Both the position numbers and the translations under genes were made by a program. DNA of 64,000 nt from Caulobacter sp. RHG1 (GTDB lineage Bacteria > Pseudomonadota > Alphaproteobacteria > Caulobacterales > Caulobacteraceae): the NCBI RefSeq assembly GCF_013181195.1, contig NZ_SMZP01000003.1, positions 124,001 to 188,000 on the forward strand, written 5' to 3'. The notes beneath the pieces are model-generated. The model had not been told where the DNA came from. It did not search any database and worked only from the letters and a program-made list of their open reading frames with translations. Positions 22,119 through 31,691 of this stretch are shown in pieces. How positions within the stretch are numbered: position 1 is the stretch's first letter; every line of letters starts with the position of its first letter.

Positions 22119-24212
22119 ATGACGAAGACCATGCTGCTGGCCACCGCGGCCATGCTGCTGATCGCCGGCGTGGCGAACGCCAGCGAGGCGACCTTGCCGG
22201 CGGGGGCCGGCCAGGCCGCCGCCGTGGCGCCGGTCCCCACGGGGCCGACCTCGGAAGCGCCGCTGGACGATGCGACCCAGAAGGGCGTGCTGGTCTTCCA
22301 GCCGGAATTCTTCGCCGCCCAGCGTCCGAACACGGCGCTGGAGATGGTGCAGCGGGTGCCGGGCTTCTCGGTGCAGGACGGCTCGGGCAATCGCGGCTTC
22401 GAAGGCGCGGTCGGCAACATCCTGATCAACGGCGACCGTCCAGCCTCGAAGAACGACACCGGCAGCAATGTGCTGGGCCGCACCCAGGCCAACCGCGTCG
22501 AGCGCATCGAGCTGATCCGCGGCGGCGCGCCGGGCGTCGACATGCAGGGCTATGCGGTCGTCGTGAACGTGATCCTGAAGAAGGGCGCCAGCCGCCAGTC
22601 GATCGTCGAGGCCAAGGCGATCATCTTCGACGGCGGCCGCGACCTCTACGGCGGCAGCTATCAGTTCACCGCCACCAACGGCGACCGCAGCTGGGGCGTC
22701 ACGCTCAGCGACGGCACGGGCATGAGCGACAGCAACGGCCCGGGCCGCAACCTGCGCCGCGACGGCGCCGGCGTCCTGATCCGCGACGAGGCTTATCTGA
22801 ACGACAGCTGGGGCGGCGGCAACGGCATCCGCGGCAACTACGCCTCGCCTCTGTTCGGCGGCAAGGTCGAGGCCACGGCGCGCTACGGGGTCAACGACTG
22901 GAACCAGTGGCAGACCCTGCAATCGCCGGTCGCCCTGCGCCGCAGCGCCTATAACGACGACTACAAGAACGGCGAGCTGGGCCTGACCTGGACCCGCCCG
23001 CTGGCCCCGCGCTGGATGCTGGAAACACGGGCCATGCACAGCTTCGAGAACGGCGACGAGGTCTCGACCAGCGACGAGACCCTGGGCGGCGTCGCCAGCC
23101 CGCAGCAGCGCTTCACCGCCGACATCAAGAGCTCGGAATCGATCCTGCGCGCCCTGGTGCGCCACGACTTCGGCCGGGGGCTGACGATCGAGGCCGGCGG
23201 CGAGACGGCCTACAACATGCTGGACACGCGCCAGGCCTTCACCGTGGGCGGGGCGACGGTGGCGCTGCCCAGCGCTTCGGTCAAGGTCGAGGAGCTGCGC
23301 GGCGAGGCCTTCACCAAGGCCACCTGGCGGATCAGTCCGCAACTGACCCTGGAAGGCGGCCTGCGGCTGGAGCGCTCGACGATCGAGCAGTCGGGCGACG
23401 CCGACCAGAAGAAGAGCTTCTTCTACGCCAAGCCGCGCTTCCAGGCGACTTGGACGCCGAAGGCCGGCAATCAGCTGCGCTTGCGGTTCGAGCGCGAGCT
23501 GGGCCAGCTGGACTTCGAGGACTTCGCCGCCTCGGCCGAGCTGGAAGACAACAACGTCTATGGCGGCAATGTCGACCTGGCGCCCGAACAGCGCTGGATC
23601 AGCGAGATCAGCTACGAGCGCCGGTTCTGGGGCGAGGGCGTGGTCACGATCGCCTATCGCCACGACGAGATCATCGGGGTGATCGACCGGTTGCCGCTGC
23701 CGGGCGGCCTGGCGGCCACGGGCAATATCGGCGACGCCACCCTGGACCGCCTGTCGGTCAACATCGTGGTGCCGACCGACAAGCTGGGCATCAAGGGCGG
23801 CCGCTTCACCTTCAAGAACGACTGGAACGAGACCCATGTGAAGGACCCGACGACCGGCAAGGACCGGCCGATCTCGGGCATTCGTCCGACCCAGGCCAAT
23901 ATCGGCTTCGTACAGGACGTGCTCAGCTGGAAGACCCAGTGGGGGATCAATTGGCTGCCGCTGCTGGGCTCGGGCACCTATGGCCCCGACCAGACCAATG
24001 TCTGGCGCGGCGCGCAGTATTACGAGGCGTTCGTCGAGTACAAGCCGACCCCGACCTGGGCGATCCGCGCTCAGCTGAACCTGTGGGACGACTACACGAT
24101 CCGCCGCACGGTCTTCGCCGACCGGGCCACGGAACGGGCCGTGGCCTTCGTCGAGGACCGCGCGATCGATCCCCGGACCTTCGTGACGGTCCGGGTGCGG
24201 AAGACGTTCTAG
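22119..24212 (+). CDS. TonB-dependent receptor-like outer-membrane protein
   Basis: A 697-residue protein with a signal peptide (1-21, ANAS), a plug domain (FAAQRPNTALEMVQRVPGFS, then RVERIELIRGGAPGVDMQGYAVVVNVILKK) and a long barrel ending RVRKTF, the usual C-terminal aromatic. The plug lacks an obvious early TonB box and the barrel is of the OMP_b-brl-type seen in smaller sugar or peptide receptors. The ligand is unknown. GAGGGGA lies eight bases before the ATG. The stop interlocks with the convergent pgi stop (CTAG). Confidence 0.88.
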   Translation: MTKTMLLATAAMLLIAGVANASEATLPAGAGQAAAVAPVPTGPTSEAPLDDATQKGVLVFQPEFFAAQRPNTALEMVQRVPGFSVQDGSGNRGFEGAVGNILINGDRPASKNDTGSNVLGRTQANRVERIELIRGGAPGVDMQGYAVVVNVILKKGASRQSIVEAKAIIFDGGRDLYGGSYQFTATNGDRSWGVTLSDGTGMSDSNGPGRNLRRDGAGVLIRDEAYLNDSWGGGNGIRGNYASPLFGGKVEATARYGVNDWNQWQTLQSPVALRRSAYNDDYKNGELGLTWTRPLAPRWMLETRAMHSFENGDEVSTSDETLGGVASPQQRFTADIKSSESILRALVRHDFGRGLTIEAGGETAYNMLDTRQAFTVGGATVALPSASVKVEELRGEAFTKATWRISPQLTLEGGLRLERSTIEQSGDADQKKSFFYAKPRFQATWTPKAGNQLRLRFERELGQLDFEDFAASAELEDNNVYGGNVDLAPEQRWISEISYERRFWGEGVVTIAYRHDEIIGVIDRLPLPGGLAATGNIGDATLDRLSVNIVVPTDKLGIKGGRFTFKNDWNETHVKDPTTGKDRPISGIRPTQANIGFVQDVLSWKTQWGINWLPLLGSGTYGPDQTNVWRGAQYYEAFVEYKPTPTWAIRAQLNLWDDYTIRRTVFADRATERAVAFVEDRAIDPRTFVTVRVRKTF

Positions 24213-25828
24213 CGGCGCAGGCGCTCGACCAGGGCCGTCGTCGACGGATCATGGTCGCCGGCGGCGCGGTCGGTCAGCTCGGGCAGGATGCGGTTGGCCA
24301 TCACCTTGCCCAGCTCGACGCCCCACTGGTCGAAGCTGTTGATCCCCCAGATCACGCCTTCGACGAAGGTCTTGTGCTCATAGAGGGCGATCAGGGCGCC
24401 GAAGGTCTGGGGCGTCAGGCGCTCCAGGATGACCATGGTCGACGGGCGGTTGCCGGCGAAAGTGCGCTGCGGGGCCAGGGTGGCGATCTCGGCCTCGGAC
24501 ACGCCCTTGCCCTTCAGCTCGGCGACCACATCTTCGGTCGAGCGGCCGACCATGAAGGCTTCGGCTTGAGCCAGCAGGTTCGACAGCAGCTTCTCGTGCA
24601 TGCCGGCCGGGCCTTCGTCGCTCTTGGCGATCCCGATCAGCTCCATGGGCGTGACGTCCGTGCCCTGGTGCATGCACTGGAAATAGGCGTGCTGGACGTT
24701 GGTGCCCTCGTCGCCGAAAACGACGGTGGCGGTGCCGCGGGCGGCGGGTTGGCCGTTCGGACCGACCGACTTGCCGTTGCTCTCCATCTCCAGCTGCTGG
24801 AGGAACGAGGCCAGGCGGCGCAGGCGGTGCGAATAGGGCACGACCGAGCGGGCGCGGCGGTCCAGGCCGTTGCGGTTGAAGATCTGGGCCAGGGCGACCA
24901 GCACCGCGGCGTTCTTGTCTAGCGGGGCCGTGCGGAAGTGCTCATCCATGGCCGCGCCGCCGTCCAGGAAGCCCTGGAAGGCGTCCCAGCCGGCCGCGAC
25001 GGCGACCGATAGGCTTACAGAGGACCACAGCGAATAGCGGCCGCCGACCCAGTCCCAGAAGCCGAACACCCGCTCGTCGGGCACGCCGAAGGCGGCGGTC
25101 TTGTCCAGGGCGGTCGAGATGGCGGCCAGATGCTGGTTCGCTTCCGTGTCCCCCAGGGCCTCGACCAGCCAGGCGCGGGCCGCGGCGGCGTTGGACAGCG
25201 TCTCCTGCGTCGTGAAGGTCTTGGAGACGACGATGACCAGGGTCTCTTCGGGATCCATGTCGGCCGTGGTCAGGGCGAACTCGGCGCCGTCGACATTGGC
25301 GATGAAGCGCAGGTCGATCTGCGGCTTGATCGGGCGCAGGGCGTCCCACAGGAGGCGGGGACCGAGGTCCGAACCGCCGATGCCGATGTGCAGGATGGCC
25401 TTGAACGGCTTGCCGGTCGCGCCCTTGATCTCGCCCGAACGGACGGCTTCGGCGAAGGCCTTCATCCGCTGGCGGACGCTGTCGACCTCGGCCATGACCG
25501 GCTGGCCCTGGGCCTTGAAATCTGCGTCGGCCGGAGCGCGCAGGGCCGTGTGCAGCACGGCGCGGCCTTCGGAGGAATTGATCGCCTCGCCCCCGAACAT
25601 CCGGCCCCGGGCGCCTTCGACGTCGGCGGCATGGGCCAGGTCGAGCGCGGCTTCCAGACCGGCCTCGTCCCAGGCCTGTTTCGAGAGATCCAGGTGCAGG
25701 CCGGCGACGTCGAGCGTCAGCGCTTCCAGCCGTCCCGGCTCGGTCTCGAAGAACTCGACGATGCGCTTTTCGCCCGCGGCCTTGGCGGCGTCTTCCAGGC
25801 GAGTCCAGGCGGCGTCGAGATTGGCCAT
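24209..25828 (-). CDS. pgi: glucose-6-phosphate isomerase
   Basis: A 539-residue cytosolic enzyme that interconverts glucose-6-phosphate and fructose-6-phosphate. Both family signatures are visible: VGGRYSLWSSVSLSVAVAAG and, near the C-terminus, GINSFDQWGVELGK. The active-site Glu lies in the region of FLQQLEMESNGKSV. I chose ATG 25828 (MANLDAAW), which has AGAGGA at a good distance; a 24-residue upstream extension in the same frame looks non-coding. It is divergent from the small gene at 25935. No other sugar-phosphate gene is adjacent. Confidence 0.95.
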   Translation of the reverse strand: MANLDAAWTRLEDAAKAAGEKRIVEFFETEPGRLEALTLDVAGLHLDLSKQAWDEAGLEAALDLAHAADVEGARGRMFGGEAINSSEGRAVLHTALRAPADADFKAQGQPVMAEVDSVRQRMKAFAEAVRSGEIKGATGKPFKAILHIGIGGSDLGPRLLWDALRPIKPQIDLRFIANVDGAEFALTTADMDPEETLVIVVSKTFTTQETLSNAAAARAWLVEALGDTEANQHLAAISTALDKTAAFGVPDERVFGFWDWVGGRYSLWSSVSLSVAVAAGWDAFQGFLDGGAAMDEHFRTAPLDKNAAVLVALAQIFNRNGLDRRARSVVPYSHRLRRLASFLQQLEMESNGKSVGPNGQPAARGTATVVFGDEGTNVQHAYFQCMHQGTDVTPMELIGIAKSDEGPAGMHEKLLSNLLAQAEAFMVGRSTEDVVAELKGKGVSEAEIATLAPQRTFAGNRPSTMVILERLTPQTFGALIALYEHKTFVEGVIWGINSFDQWGVELGKVMANRILPELTDRAAGDHDPSTTALVERLRR

Positions 25829-25894
25829 GAGCGGTCCTCTGAAGATTGGTAAATCGGTGTTTACGCGTAGCGGCTTATCAAACGCACGCCGCCT

Positions 25895-25915
25895 CGTCAT
25901 GGCAGACCCATGACG
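25895..25915. promoter_or_regulatory. inverted repeat between divergent pgi and the 25935 gene
   Basis: CGTCATGG-N5-CCATGACG, exact arms of eight bases, in a 106-base divergent promoter region. It ends 19 bases before the ATG at 25935. It fits a dimeric repressor site; four T residues follow, so a short terminator-like hairpin is the alternative. Confidence 0.5.
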
Positions 25916-25934
25916 TTTTCTGCGGGAGTATCAG

Positions 25935-26429
25935 ATGTCCTGTGACGCCGTCGCCTTTTCCGCCATGCTCTGGATGGCTTCGTTCAATCCGGGGCAGGCT
26001 TCGACCGCTGCGCCAGCGGTGATGCAGCAGCCGGTCGTTCCGCAATCGGTGGCCGGCGAGCCGCTGTTCCAGGACATCGTCAAGCGCGCCGCCCAGCTGA
26101 AGGCCCAGACAGAGGCCTATCGCAAGGCCCTGGCCGGCGGCGACCCGACCGCCGCCGCCAAGCCGCTGAAGGGCTTCGACGCCTTCTCGGCCAAGATCGG
26201 CGAACTGTCGGCGCTGGACATGAAGGGCCACGTAACACTGCGCGATCGCGGCGCGGTGGACGATCTCAAGTGCATCCTGCGCGGCATCAGCCAGGACCTG
26301 CCCGAGAAGCTGACCGCCATGAGCGCGGCCAAGACCGTCAAGGAGCAGGACCTGGCCCTGCGCGACATGACCTATCTGCTGAACGACAATGTCGAGGTCA
26401 TCACCGCGCCGCCGCAGCCGGCGGCTTAG
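25935..26429 (+). CDS. uncharacterised helical protein (164 aa)
   Basis: I do not recognise this protein. It has 164 residues. The first 30 (MSCDAVAFSAMLWMASFNPG) are moderately hydrophobic and could be an imperfect signal peptide; the rest is helical with many Lys, Ala and Leu (VKRAAQLKAQTEAYRKALAG). A single cysteine late in the chain (DDLKCILRG) is notable. GGGAG at 25922-25926 supports the ATG. It is divergent from pgi, and its stop shares four bases (TTAG) with the redoxin gene. Confidence 0.65.
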   Translation: MSCDAVAFSAMLWMASFNPGQASTAAPAVMQQPVVPQSVAGEPLFQDIVKRAAQLKAQTEAYRKALAGGDPTAAAKPLKGFDAFSAKIGELSALDMKGHVTLRDRGAVDDLKCILRGISQDLPEKLTAMSAAKTVKEQDLALRDMTYLLNDNVEVITAPPQPAA

Positions 26430-27031
26430 GCGTCCTTGTACTTCACCGCGCAGCCATAGGGCGTCACGAACGGCGTGGCGACCTTGCGGCCGGCCTTCAC
26501 GTCGGCCAGCGCGGCGGAGACCAGGTTCTTGGCCGTCTTCAGATCCTCGACCTTGGCGGTCGGGATATCGTCGATGGCCCCCTCGTAGACCACCTGCCCG
26601 GCCTTATCGATGACGAACATGTGCGGCGTGGTCTTGGCCTTGTAGGCCGTGGCGACCTTGTTTTCAGGGTCCAGCAGCAGCGTGGTCGGCTTGGCCCCAC
26701 GGCTGTCCATCCAGGTCTTGGCGGCCGCGCCGTCGGCGAAATAACCCTGCTTGCCCGGGGCCGACGAGGCGATGGTCAACCACACCACGCCATCGGCGCG
26801 AGCGGCCTGCTGCAGGCCCTGCATATTCCCCGAATAGTGCTTCTTCACATAGGGGCATCCCTCGTTGACCCACTCCAGCACCACGGTCTTGCCGCGGAAT
26901 TCCGACAGCGAGCGGGTCTTGCCGTCGACGTCCACGGCGGTGAAGTCGGGCGCGGGCTTGGCGAAAGCGACGGATGGAGCCAGGGCGGCCAGCGGCAGGC
27001 CGGCGGCGACGAAACGGCGGGTTAGCGACAT
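26426..27031 (-). CDS. exported redoxin/thioredoxin-fold protein
   Basis: A 201-residue protein with a twin-arginine-free signal peptide (1-24, ending VAFAKP) and a peroxiredoxin/TlpA-like fold: PAPDFTAVDVDGKTRSLSEF then VVLEWVNEGCPYVKKHYSG. Only the first cysteine of a CxxC is present (GCPYVKKHY), so it is a one-cysteine AhpC/TSA-like redoxin and not a classic disulfide exchanger. A second Cys near the end (PYGCAVKY) may act as partner. It should work in the periplasm. The DsbD-type reductase about 0.9 kb downstream is a possible electron source. Confidence 0.85.
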   Translation of the reverse strand: MSLTRRFVAAGLPLAALAPSVAFAKPAPDFTAVDVDGKTRSLSEFRGKTVVLEWVNEGCPYVKKHYSGNMQGLQQAARADGVVWLTIASSAPGKQGYFADGAAAKTWMDSRGAKPTTLLLDPENKVATAYKAKTTPHMFVIDKAGQVVYEGAIDDIPTAKVEDLKTAKNLVSAALADVKAGRKVATPFVTPYGCAVKYKDA

Positions 27032-27198
27032 GACGGTTCTCCTGAGCTGGAAGCCCCCGGTGGCGATCCTGTCACGGATTGCCGGTTTGCGAAACGGTCG
27101 CAGCGCAGCGTCGAAACTTCGCCATTCTTGCTTGATCTAGGGGGCGGCGGCGCTCAGAAGATCGCCCTGCTCAACTTCCGCTCGTTCTCCCGCGATCC

Positions 27199-27930
27199 AT
27201 GTCCCGTTCAAAGCTCCTCGCTGCGTCCGTCGCGCTCGGCCTGACCTTGGCCGGCTGCGCCACCGAGACCAACACCACCGTCTACGTCCCGGTGACGGCC
27301 CCGACGCCGCCCAGCTCGCTGACGCCGCAGCCGATCATGCTGTTCAACCAGACCAAGGACGGCCGCAAGCTGTTCACCCTGGACGCCGAGTTCCCCTATT
27401 GCGACGTCGAGACCGGCAAGGTGATCGTGGTGCCGCGCTGGTACGTCACCGACTTCGCCAGCGTGCCCTGGTACGGCCAGGCCTTCATCGACCCGCAGGG
27501 CCCGACGGCGCGGGCCGCGATCGTCCATGACTGGCTCTACACGATCGGCGAGCCGGGCAAACGCGAGGAGGCCGACCAGATCTTCCTGCGCGCCATGCTG
27601 CGCTATGGCGTGCCGCCGTTCCAGGCCAACATCGCCTATCAGGCCGTTCGGCTGGGCGGCGAGAAGGGCTATGGCCTGCCGGGCGACTGGCGCTTTGTGG
27701 ACCCGAAGAACCAGCTGCTCGCCCAGCCCGCCCCCATCGCCAAGCCGCGCACCGGCATGGTCCGCTACTTCCCGCGCTGCCAGGGCTTCACGCCGCTGAT
27801 CCAGACCGGCTGGCGCGCCTATCCGGTCAAGGTCGCCGCACCGGTTATCCCGCCGCCGCTGGTCGTGACCAAGACCCCGCTGGACAAGGTCAAGGGCCGC
27901 CTGCCGTTCGGCGGCGACAAGAAGAAGTAG
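27199..27930 (+). CDS. DUF1353-domain lipoprotein
   Basis: A 243-residue predicted lipoprotein with lipobox LAGC (Cys20). The DUF1353 core is clear: WYVTDFASVPWYGQAFIDPQ then ARAAIVHDWLYTIG and EADQIFLRAMLRYGVPP. DUF1353 proteins are small and often phage-borne; some are thought to be peptidoglycan-related, but the reaction is not established. Here the domain is fused to a lipid anchor and a proline-rich tail (PVIPPPLVVTK), with chromosomal codon use, so it is probably a resident envelope protein. Three bases separate its stop from the convergent dsbD-like stop. Confidence 0.82.
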   Translation: MSRSKLLAASVALGLTLAGCATETNTTVYVPVTAPTPPSSLTPQPIMLFNQTKDGRKLFTLDAEFPYCDVETGKVIVVPRWYVTDFASVPWYGQAFIDPQGPTARAAIVHDWLYTIGEPGKREEADQIFLRAMLRYGVPPFQANIAYQAVRLGGEKGYGLPGDWRFVDPKNQLLAQPAPIAKPRTGMVRYFPRCQGFTPLIQTGWRAYPVKVAAPVIPPPLVVTKTPLDKVKGRLPFGGDKKK

Positions 27931-27933
27931 GGC

Positions 27934-30087
27934 TTAAACGCCGGCCTTCTCGATCGCCTCGATCACCATGCCTTCGGTCAGGAGCTGGGGCAGGATGACG
28001 GGCTGGCCGCCGCCCTTCGGATAGATCACGTACAGCGGCACCCCGACTCGGCCGAAATCGGCCAGGGCCTTGGCGATGGCCGGATCGCGATTGGTCCAGT
28101 CGGCCTTCAGGTAGACGGCGTTCTGGGCCTTGAAGGCCTCGGCGACCTTGGCCCCGGACAAGGCGATCTTCTCGTTGACCTGGCAGGTCACGCACCAGGC
28201 GGCGGTGAAGTCGACCAGCACAGGCTGGCCGGCGGCCTGCAGTTCGGCGACCTTTTCCGGCGACCAGACTTCCGACGCCAGGCCGGGACCGGACGGCGCT
28301 TCCGCTGACGTCGCAGCGGCGGTCGGCGGCTGGGCGGCCAGGGCGCCGAACGTCGCGACGGTGATCGCCAGACCCAGAGACAGCAGGGCGACCAGGATCG
28401 AGATCAGGGCCGGCTTGCCCGCCGCGCGGCTTGCTTGCGCCAGGCCATAGAGCCACGCGCCGAACGCGGCCAGGACGCCGGCTGCCAGCAGGTGCGCCAG
28501 CGACAGCGGGCCCGACTGTTGGGCGAACACCCAGACCAGCCACAGGGCCGCGCCGTACATCGGGAAGGCCAGGCCCTTCTTCAACACGTCCATCCAGGCG
28601 CCGGGACGCGGCAGGCGCTTGAGCACGCCGGGAATAAAGGCGACCAGCACAAAGGGCGCGGCAAAGCCCAGGGCCAGGGCCAGGAACACCGACAGCGCCA
28701 CCAGGGTCGGCTGGGTCAGGGCGTAGCCCAGGGCGCCGGCCATGAACGGCGCCGTGCAGGGCGCGGCGACCACCACGGCCAGGGCGCCGGTGAAGAACGC
28801 GCCGGTGACCCCGCCCTTGGACGAGGCGCCGGTCCCAACGCCCTGCACCGAGGTCCCGATCTCGAAGACGCCCGACATGTTCAGCGCGACCAGCAGCATC
28901 AACAGCGCCAGGCCGGCGATGACCACCGGCGACTGCAGCTGGAAGCCCCAGCCGACCGCCGCGCCGCCGGCCCGCACGGCCAGCAGCAGACCGGCCAGGG
29001 CCAGGAAGGTCGCGACGACGCCGACCAGGAAGGCCAGGCCCTGCACCCGCACCTTGCCGGCGTCGTGGGCATGACCGGCCAGGCTGGCGGCCTTCATCGA
29101 CAGCACCGGGAAGACGCAGGGCATCAGGTTCAGGATCAGCCCGCCGACGAAGGCGAACAGCAGCGCTCCGACGAGGCCGCCCGTCACGCCAGTCGCCGGC
29201 GCCGTCTCGGCCGGCGGCGCGCCAAGGCCCTTGGCCGAAGCGGGCGGTTCACCGGCCGTCGCGGTGACCTCCCAGGCCCCCGCCTTGGTCGAAAGCACCC
29301 CGGCGACCTCGGCGGGAACCGTGCCGCCGCCGATGAAGTCGTAGCCGGCCTTGACCGTCAGGGTCAGGCCTTCCGGCCCACGCTCGATCGCCTGCTCGGC
29401 GGAATGCTCCAGCACCTTCGGCGAATAGGGGAAGAAATAGGCGCCGGCCAGGTCGGCGCCCTTCAGCGGGCCGCCGGTGATCGCCAGCTTCAGGGCCTCG
29501 CCCTCCAGCTTGAACACCGCCTTCAGCCCGGCCGGCTTGGGGGCCTTGGCCAGAACGTCGCCGACGACCTTGCCCCACTGCGGATCGGCCGAGGGCGTCC
29601 CGGCCACGACCGGCAGCATCAGGGTCAGCTTGGCCTCTTCCGGCACGCAGACCTGCTCGCAGACCAGGTAGAAGACGTCGGCGGTCAGGCTGACCGTGGT
29701 TCCGACCTGGGCGTTCGCCGCCGCGGTGATCGGCACGGGGATCAGGACTTCGCCCTCATAGGCATAGTCCAGAAGCGGACCCAACCGGGCTTTCTGCGGC
29801 GTCGGCCAGACCATGTCGCCGGCGCTCCAGCCGGCCGGCAGGGTCCAGGTGATCTTGGTCGCCTCCCCGGCGTCCCCGGGATTGCGCCAATAGGTGTGCC
29901 AGTGCTCCTGGATCTTCTGGCGCAGGGCGACATAGACCGTCCCACCCGGCGCGATGCCGGCTTCCTGGGACACCAGCTCCGACTCGATATGGCCGGAATT
30001 GACCACCGGCCCGGCAAGAGCCGCGCCCGCCAGAAGGCTCGCGGCGACCAGGGCCTGCAGGGCGAGGACGGCTTTCTTCAGGAACAT
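27934..30087 (-). CDS. dsbD: DsbD/ScsB-type thiol:disulfide reductase
   Basis: A 717-residue protein that brings electrons from cytosolic thioredoxin to the periplasm. After the signal peptide (1-25) comes a long beta-rich domain with the cysteine pair CEQVC, typical of ScsB-like proteins. A membrane core with the paired cysteines LMPCVFP and AAPCTAPF follows, and then a C-terminal thioredoxin domain with FTAAWCVTCQVNEK. ATG 30087 gives a correct signal peptide; the frame is open further upstream but not in coding style. Its substrates may include the redoxin at 26426 or copper-handling proteins. It is divergent from the hotdog gene. Confidence 0.92.
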   Translation of the reverse strand: MFLKKAVLALQALVAASLLAGAALAGPVVNSGHIESELVSQEAGIAPGGTVYVALRQKIQEHWHTYWRNPGDAGEATKITWTLPAGWSAGDMVWPTPQKARLGPLLDYAYEGEVLIPVPITAAANAQVGTTVSLTADVFYLVCEQVCVPEEAKLTLMLPVVAGTPSADPQWGKVVGDVLAKAPKPAGLKAVFKLEGEALKLAITGGPLKGADLAGAYFFPYSPKVLEHSAEQAIERGPEGLTLTVKAGYDFIGGGTVPAEVAGVLSTKAGAWEVTATAGEPPASAKGLGAPPAETAPATGVTGGLVGALLFAFVGGLILNLMPCVFPVLSMKAASLAGHAHDAGKVRVQGLAFLVGVVATFLALAGLLLAVRAGGAAVGWGFQLQSPVVIAGLALLMLLVALNMSGVFEIGTSVQGVGTGASSKGGVTGAFFTGALAVVVAAPCTAPFMAGALGYALTQPTLVALSVFLALALGFAAPFVLVAFIPGVLKRLPRPGAWMDVLKKGLAFPMYGAALWLVWVFAQQSGPLSLAHLLAAGVLAAFGAWLYGLAQASRAAGKPALISILVALLSLGLAITVATFGALAAQPPTAAATSAEAPSGPGLASEVWSPEKVAELQAAGQPVLVDFTAAWCVTCQVNEKIALSGAKVAEAFKAQNAVYLKADWTNRDPAIAKALADFGRVGVPLYVIYPKGGGQPVILPQLLTEGMVIEAIEKAGV

Positions 30088-30201
30088 GCGCGGGCTCGGA
30101 CAGCGAAAGGAACTCGCACGGACACATGGACCCCCGTGCGCTTCTCGACAATGGCGAAGGCGCGGCCGACAGTCGAACAGCGAATCAAACTGGAGCCGCC
30201 C

Positions 30202-30594
30202 ATGCCCGCCGCCTTCGACGACATCGAGATCGGCCAGGTCGTCTCCCTGGGCACGCGGGCGGTGGACGACAAGGCTTTGGCCGCTTTCGTCGCGGCCTTC
30301 TCCCCGGGCTGGCCGGTCGAGAACGGCGCGCCCGACGGCATGGTCTTCGCGATCTGGACCCGGCTCGACACCGAAGCCAGCGCCGCCTGGCCTCAGACCA
30401 AGCGCCTGGGCGTCGACGCCCTGCGCTGGATGCGCAATCCGCCGGTCGGCGAGCTGCTGCGCGGCCGCATGACGGTGATGGGCAAGGACCCGGTCGGCGA
30501 GGGCAAGGGCATCGTCATCGCCCAGCACGACCTGCTCGACGAGGCTGGCCGCCTGGTCTTCTCCTGCCTGACCCGCAGCATCTTCGCGCGGTAG
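30202..30594 (+). CDS. MaoC-like hotdog-fold protein (130 aa)
   Basis: A 130-residue protein starting MPAAFDDIEIGQVVSLGTRA. The lead DIEIGQVVSLGTRAVDDKAL and the later LRWMRNPPVGELLRGRMTVM resemble MaoC-like dehydratases or thioesterases, which act on acyl-CoA. The usual catalytic Asp/His pair is not clear, so enzyme activity is uncertain. GGAG six bases before ATG 30202 supports this start. It is divergent from dsbD with 114 bases between. Confidence 0.72.
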   Translation: MPAAFDDIEIGQVVSLGTRAVDDKALAAFVAAFSPGWPVENGAPDGMVFAIWTRLDTEASAAWPQTKRLGVDALRWMRNPPVGELLRGRMTVMGKDPVGEGKGIVIAQHDLLDEAGRLVFSCLTRSIFAR

Positions 30595-30601
30595 CGAGCG
30601 G

Positions 30602-30639
30602 CCAAAAGAAAAGGCGGCGGAGCTAGAAGCCCCGCCGCC
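30602..30639 (-). terminator. intrinsic terminator, mainly for sapC
   Basis: Arms GGCGGCGG (30613-30620) and CCGCCGCC (30632-30639). Read on the minus strand the hairpin is followed by TTTTCTTTT. It also lies behind the plus-strand hotdog gene, where the T content is poorer. Confidence 0.75.
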
Positions 30640-30664
30640 CTTCATTCTCAAGCTGCGTCCGAAC

Positions 30665-31453
30665 CTAGTTCAGGTTGGCGGCTTGCTGCTTCAGCATGGT
30701 CTTGGTGATCAGGCGTTCCCAGCCCAGCAGCGAGACCAGGTGAGCGTAGATCTGCGCCAGGGCGCCGTTGGTCTGCAGTTCCTTCAGCTTTTCAGCCGGC
30801 AAGTTGTTCAGCTTCTCTTCCGAGACGCCGAAGTACTCGGCGACGGTGACCAGCTCGCCGTCCGGATTGCCGTTGGCGTCCTGCGGCTGGAAGGTGGCCT
30901 TCTTCAGCTCGAACAGGTCCAGCTCCTTCAGCAGCTGCACGAACGAGTCGGTGCGGCGGCGCTCGACTTCGAAGTCGTCGCAGAAGCGGATGCAGTTCTG
31001 GGTGTATTCGGTCGGCTCGCCCTTGGCGTCGAACAGCGGCGTCTGGCCGCCTTCGGCCAGCAGGTCCGAACCGCGATCGATGCAGACGATCAGGCGGTCT
31101 TGGCTGTCGTCATTGGCCAGCACGAACGGATAGCGGCGGATATAGGCCGGGATGTAGACGTTCGGCTCGATCGCGCCATTGGCGCTGATGAACAGGTTTT
31201 CCTGCTGGTTCAGACCCATCACGGCCAGCGGCACGCGGTCTTCGCCGGCGAAGATCACCGGGAAGGTCAGGGCGGCCGGAGCGAATTCCGAGACCGTCAG
31301 CGGCACGGCGGTGCCGGCGGCGGCGAAGCCATACGGCTGGTCCTTGTGGACCAGGGCCAGCTTCGCATGTTGCTCGCGGTTCAGCGGCTCGGGCGACGTG
31401 TAGAACAGGACGTTGCCGGAGATTTCACCGCCGGCGGAGGGGGTCGTTGTCAT
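30665..31453 (-). CDS. SapC-family protein
   Basis: A 262-residue protein of the SapC family, recognised by NREQHAKLALVHKDQPYGFA, PLAVMGLNQQENLFI and the closing region GWERLITKTMLKQQAANLN. SapC was named for S-layer work, but in alphaproteobacteria it commonly sits beside TonB receptors and its reaction is not settled. There is no signal peptide. A zinc-type TonB receptor follows upstream on the same strand 238 bases away, though it has its own promoter side. A good terminator follows. Confidence 0.88.
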   Translation of the reverse strand: MTTTPSAGGEISGNVLFYTSPEPLNREQHAKLALVHKDQPYGFAAAGTAVPLTVSEFAPAALTFPVIFAGEDRVPLAVMGLNQQENLFISANGAIEPNVYIPAYIRRYPFVLANDDSQDRLIVCIDRGSDLLAEGGQTPLFDAKGEPTEYTQNCIRFCDDFEVERRRTDSFVQLLKELDLFELKKATFQPQDANGNPDGELVTVAEYFGVSEEKLNNLPAEKLKELQTNGALAQIYAHLVSLLGWERLITKTMLKQQAANLN

Positions 31454-31691
31454 GAAGAACTCTACGACAGAATAGGAAACGGACGCTCGAGCGTTTCAAG
31501 ACGACCGCAAAGGCTTGGCCTTCTAGCCGATCCAGGCGGGACCGGCAATCTGGGCCGCTGTCGTTACGAGACCCGCGGTCTGTGATTCATCCCAGGCGCG
31601 AGCATGACCGGGGTTCGGGAGAGAGGGACCGAACCCCGGCGCGACGGAACCCGGGGGCTGATGGGTTCCGCTTGCTCGCCTTGCGCCGCTT

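Noticed and set aside
27199-27930. Prophage remnant suggested by DUF1353
   Set aside because: The protein has a lipobox and normal codon use, and no other phage gene is near.
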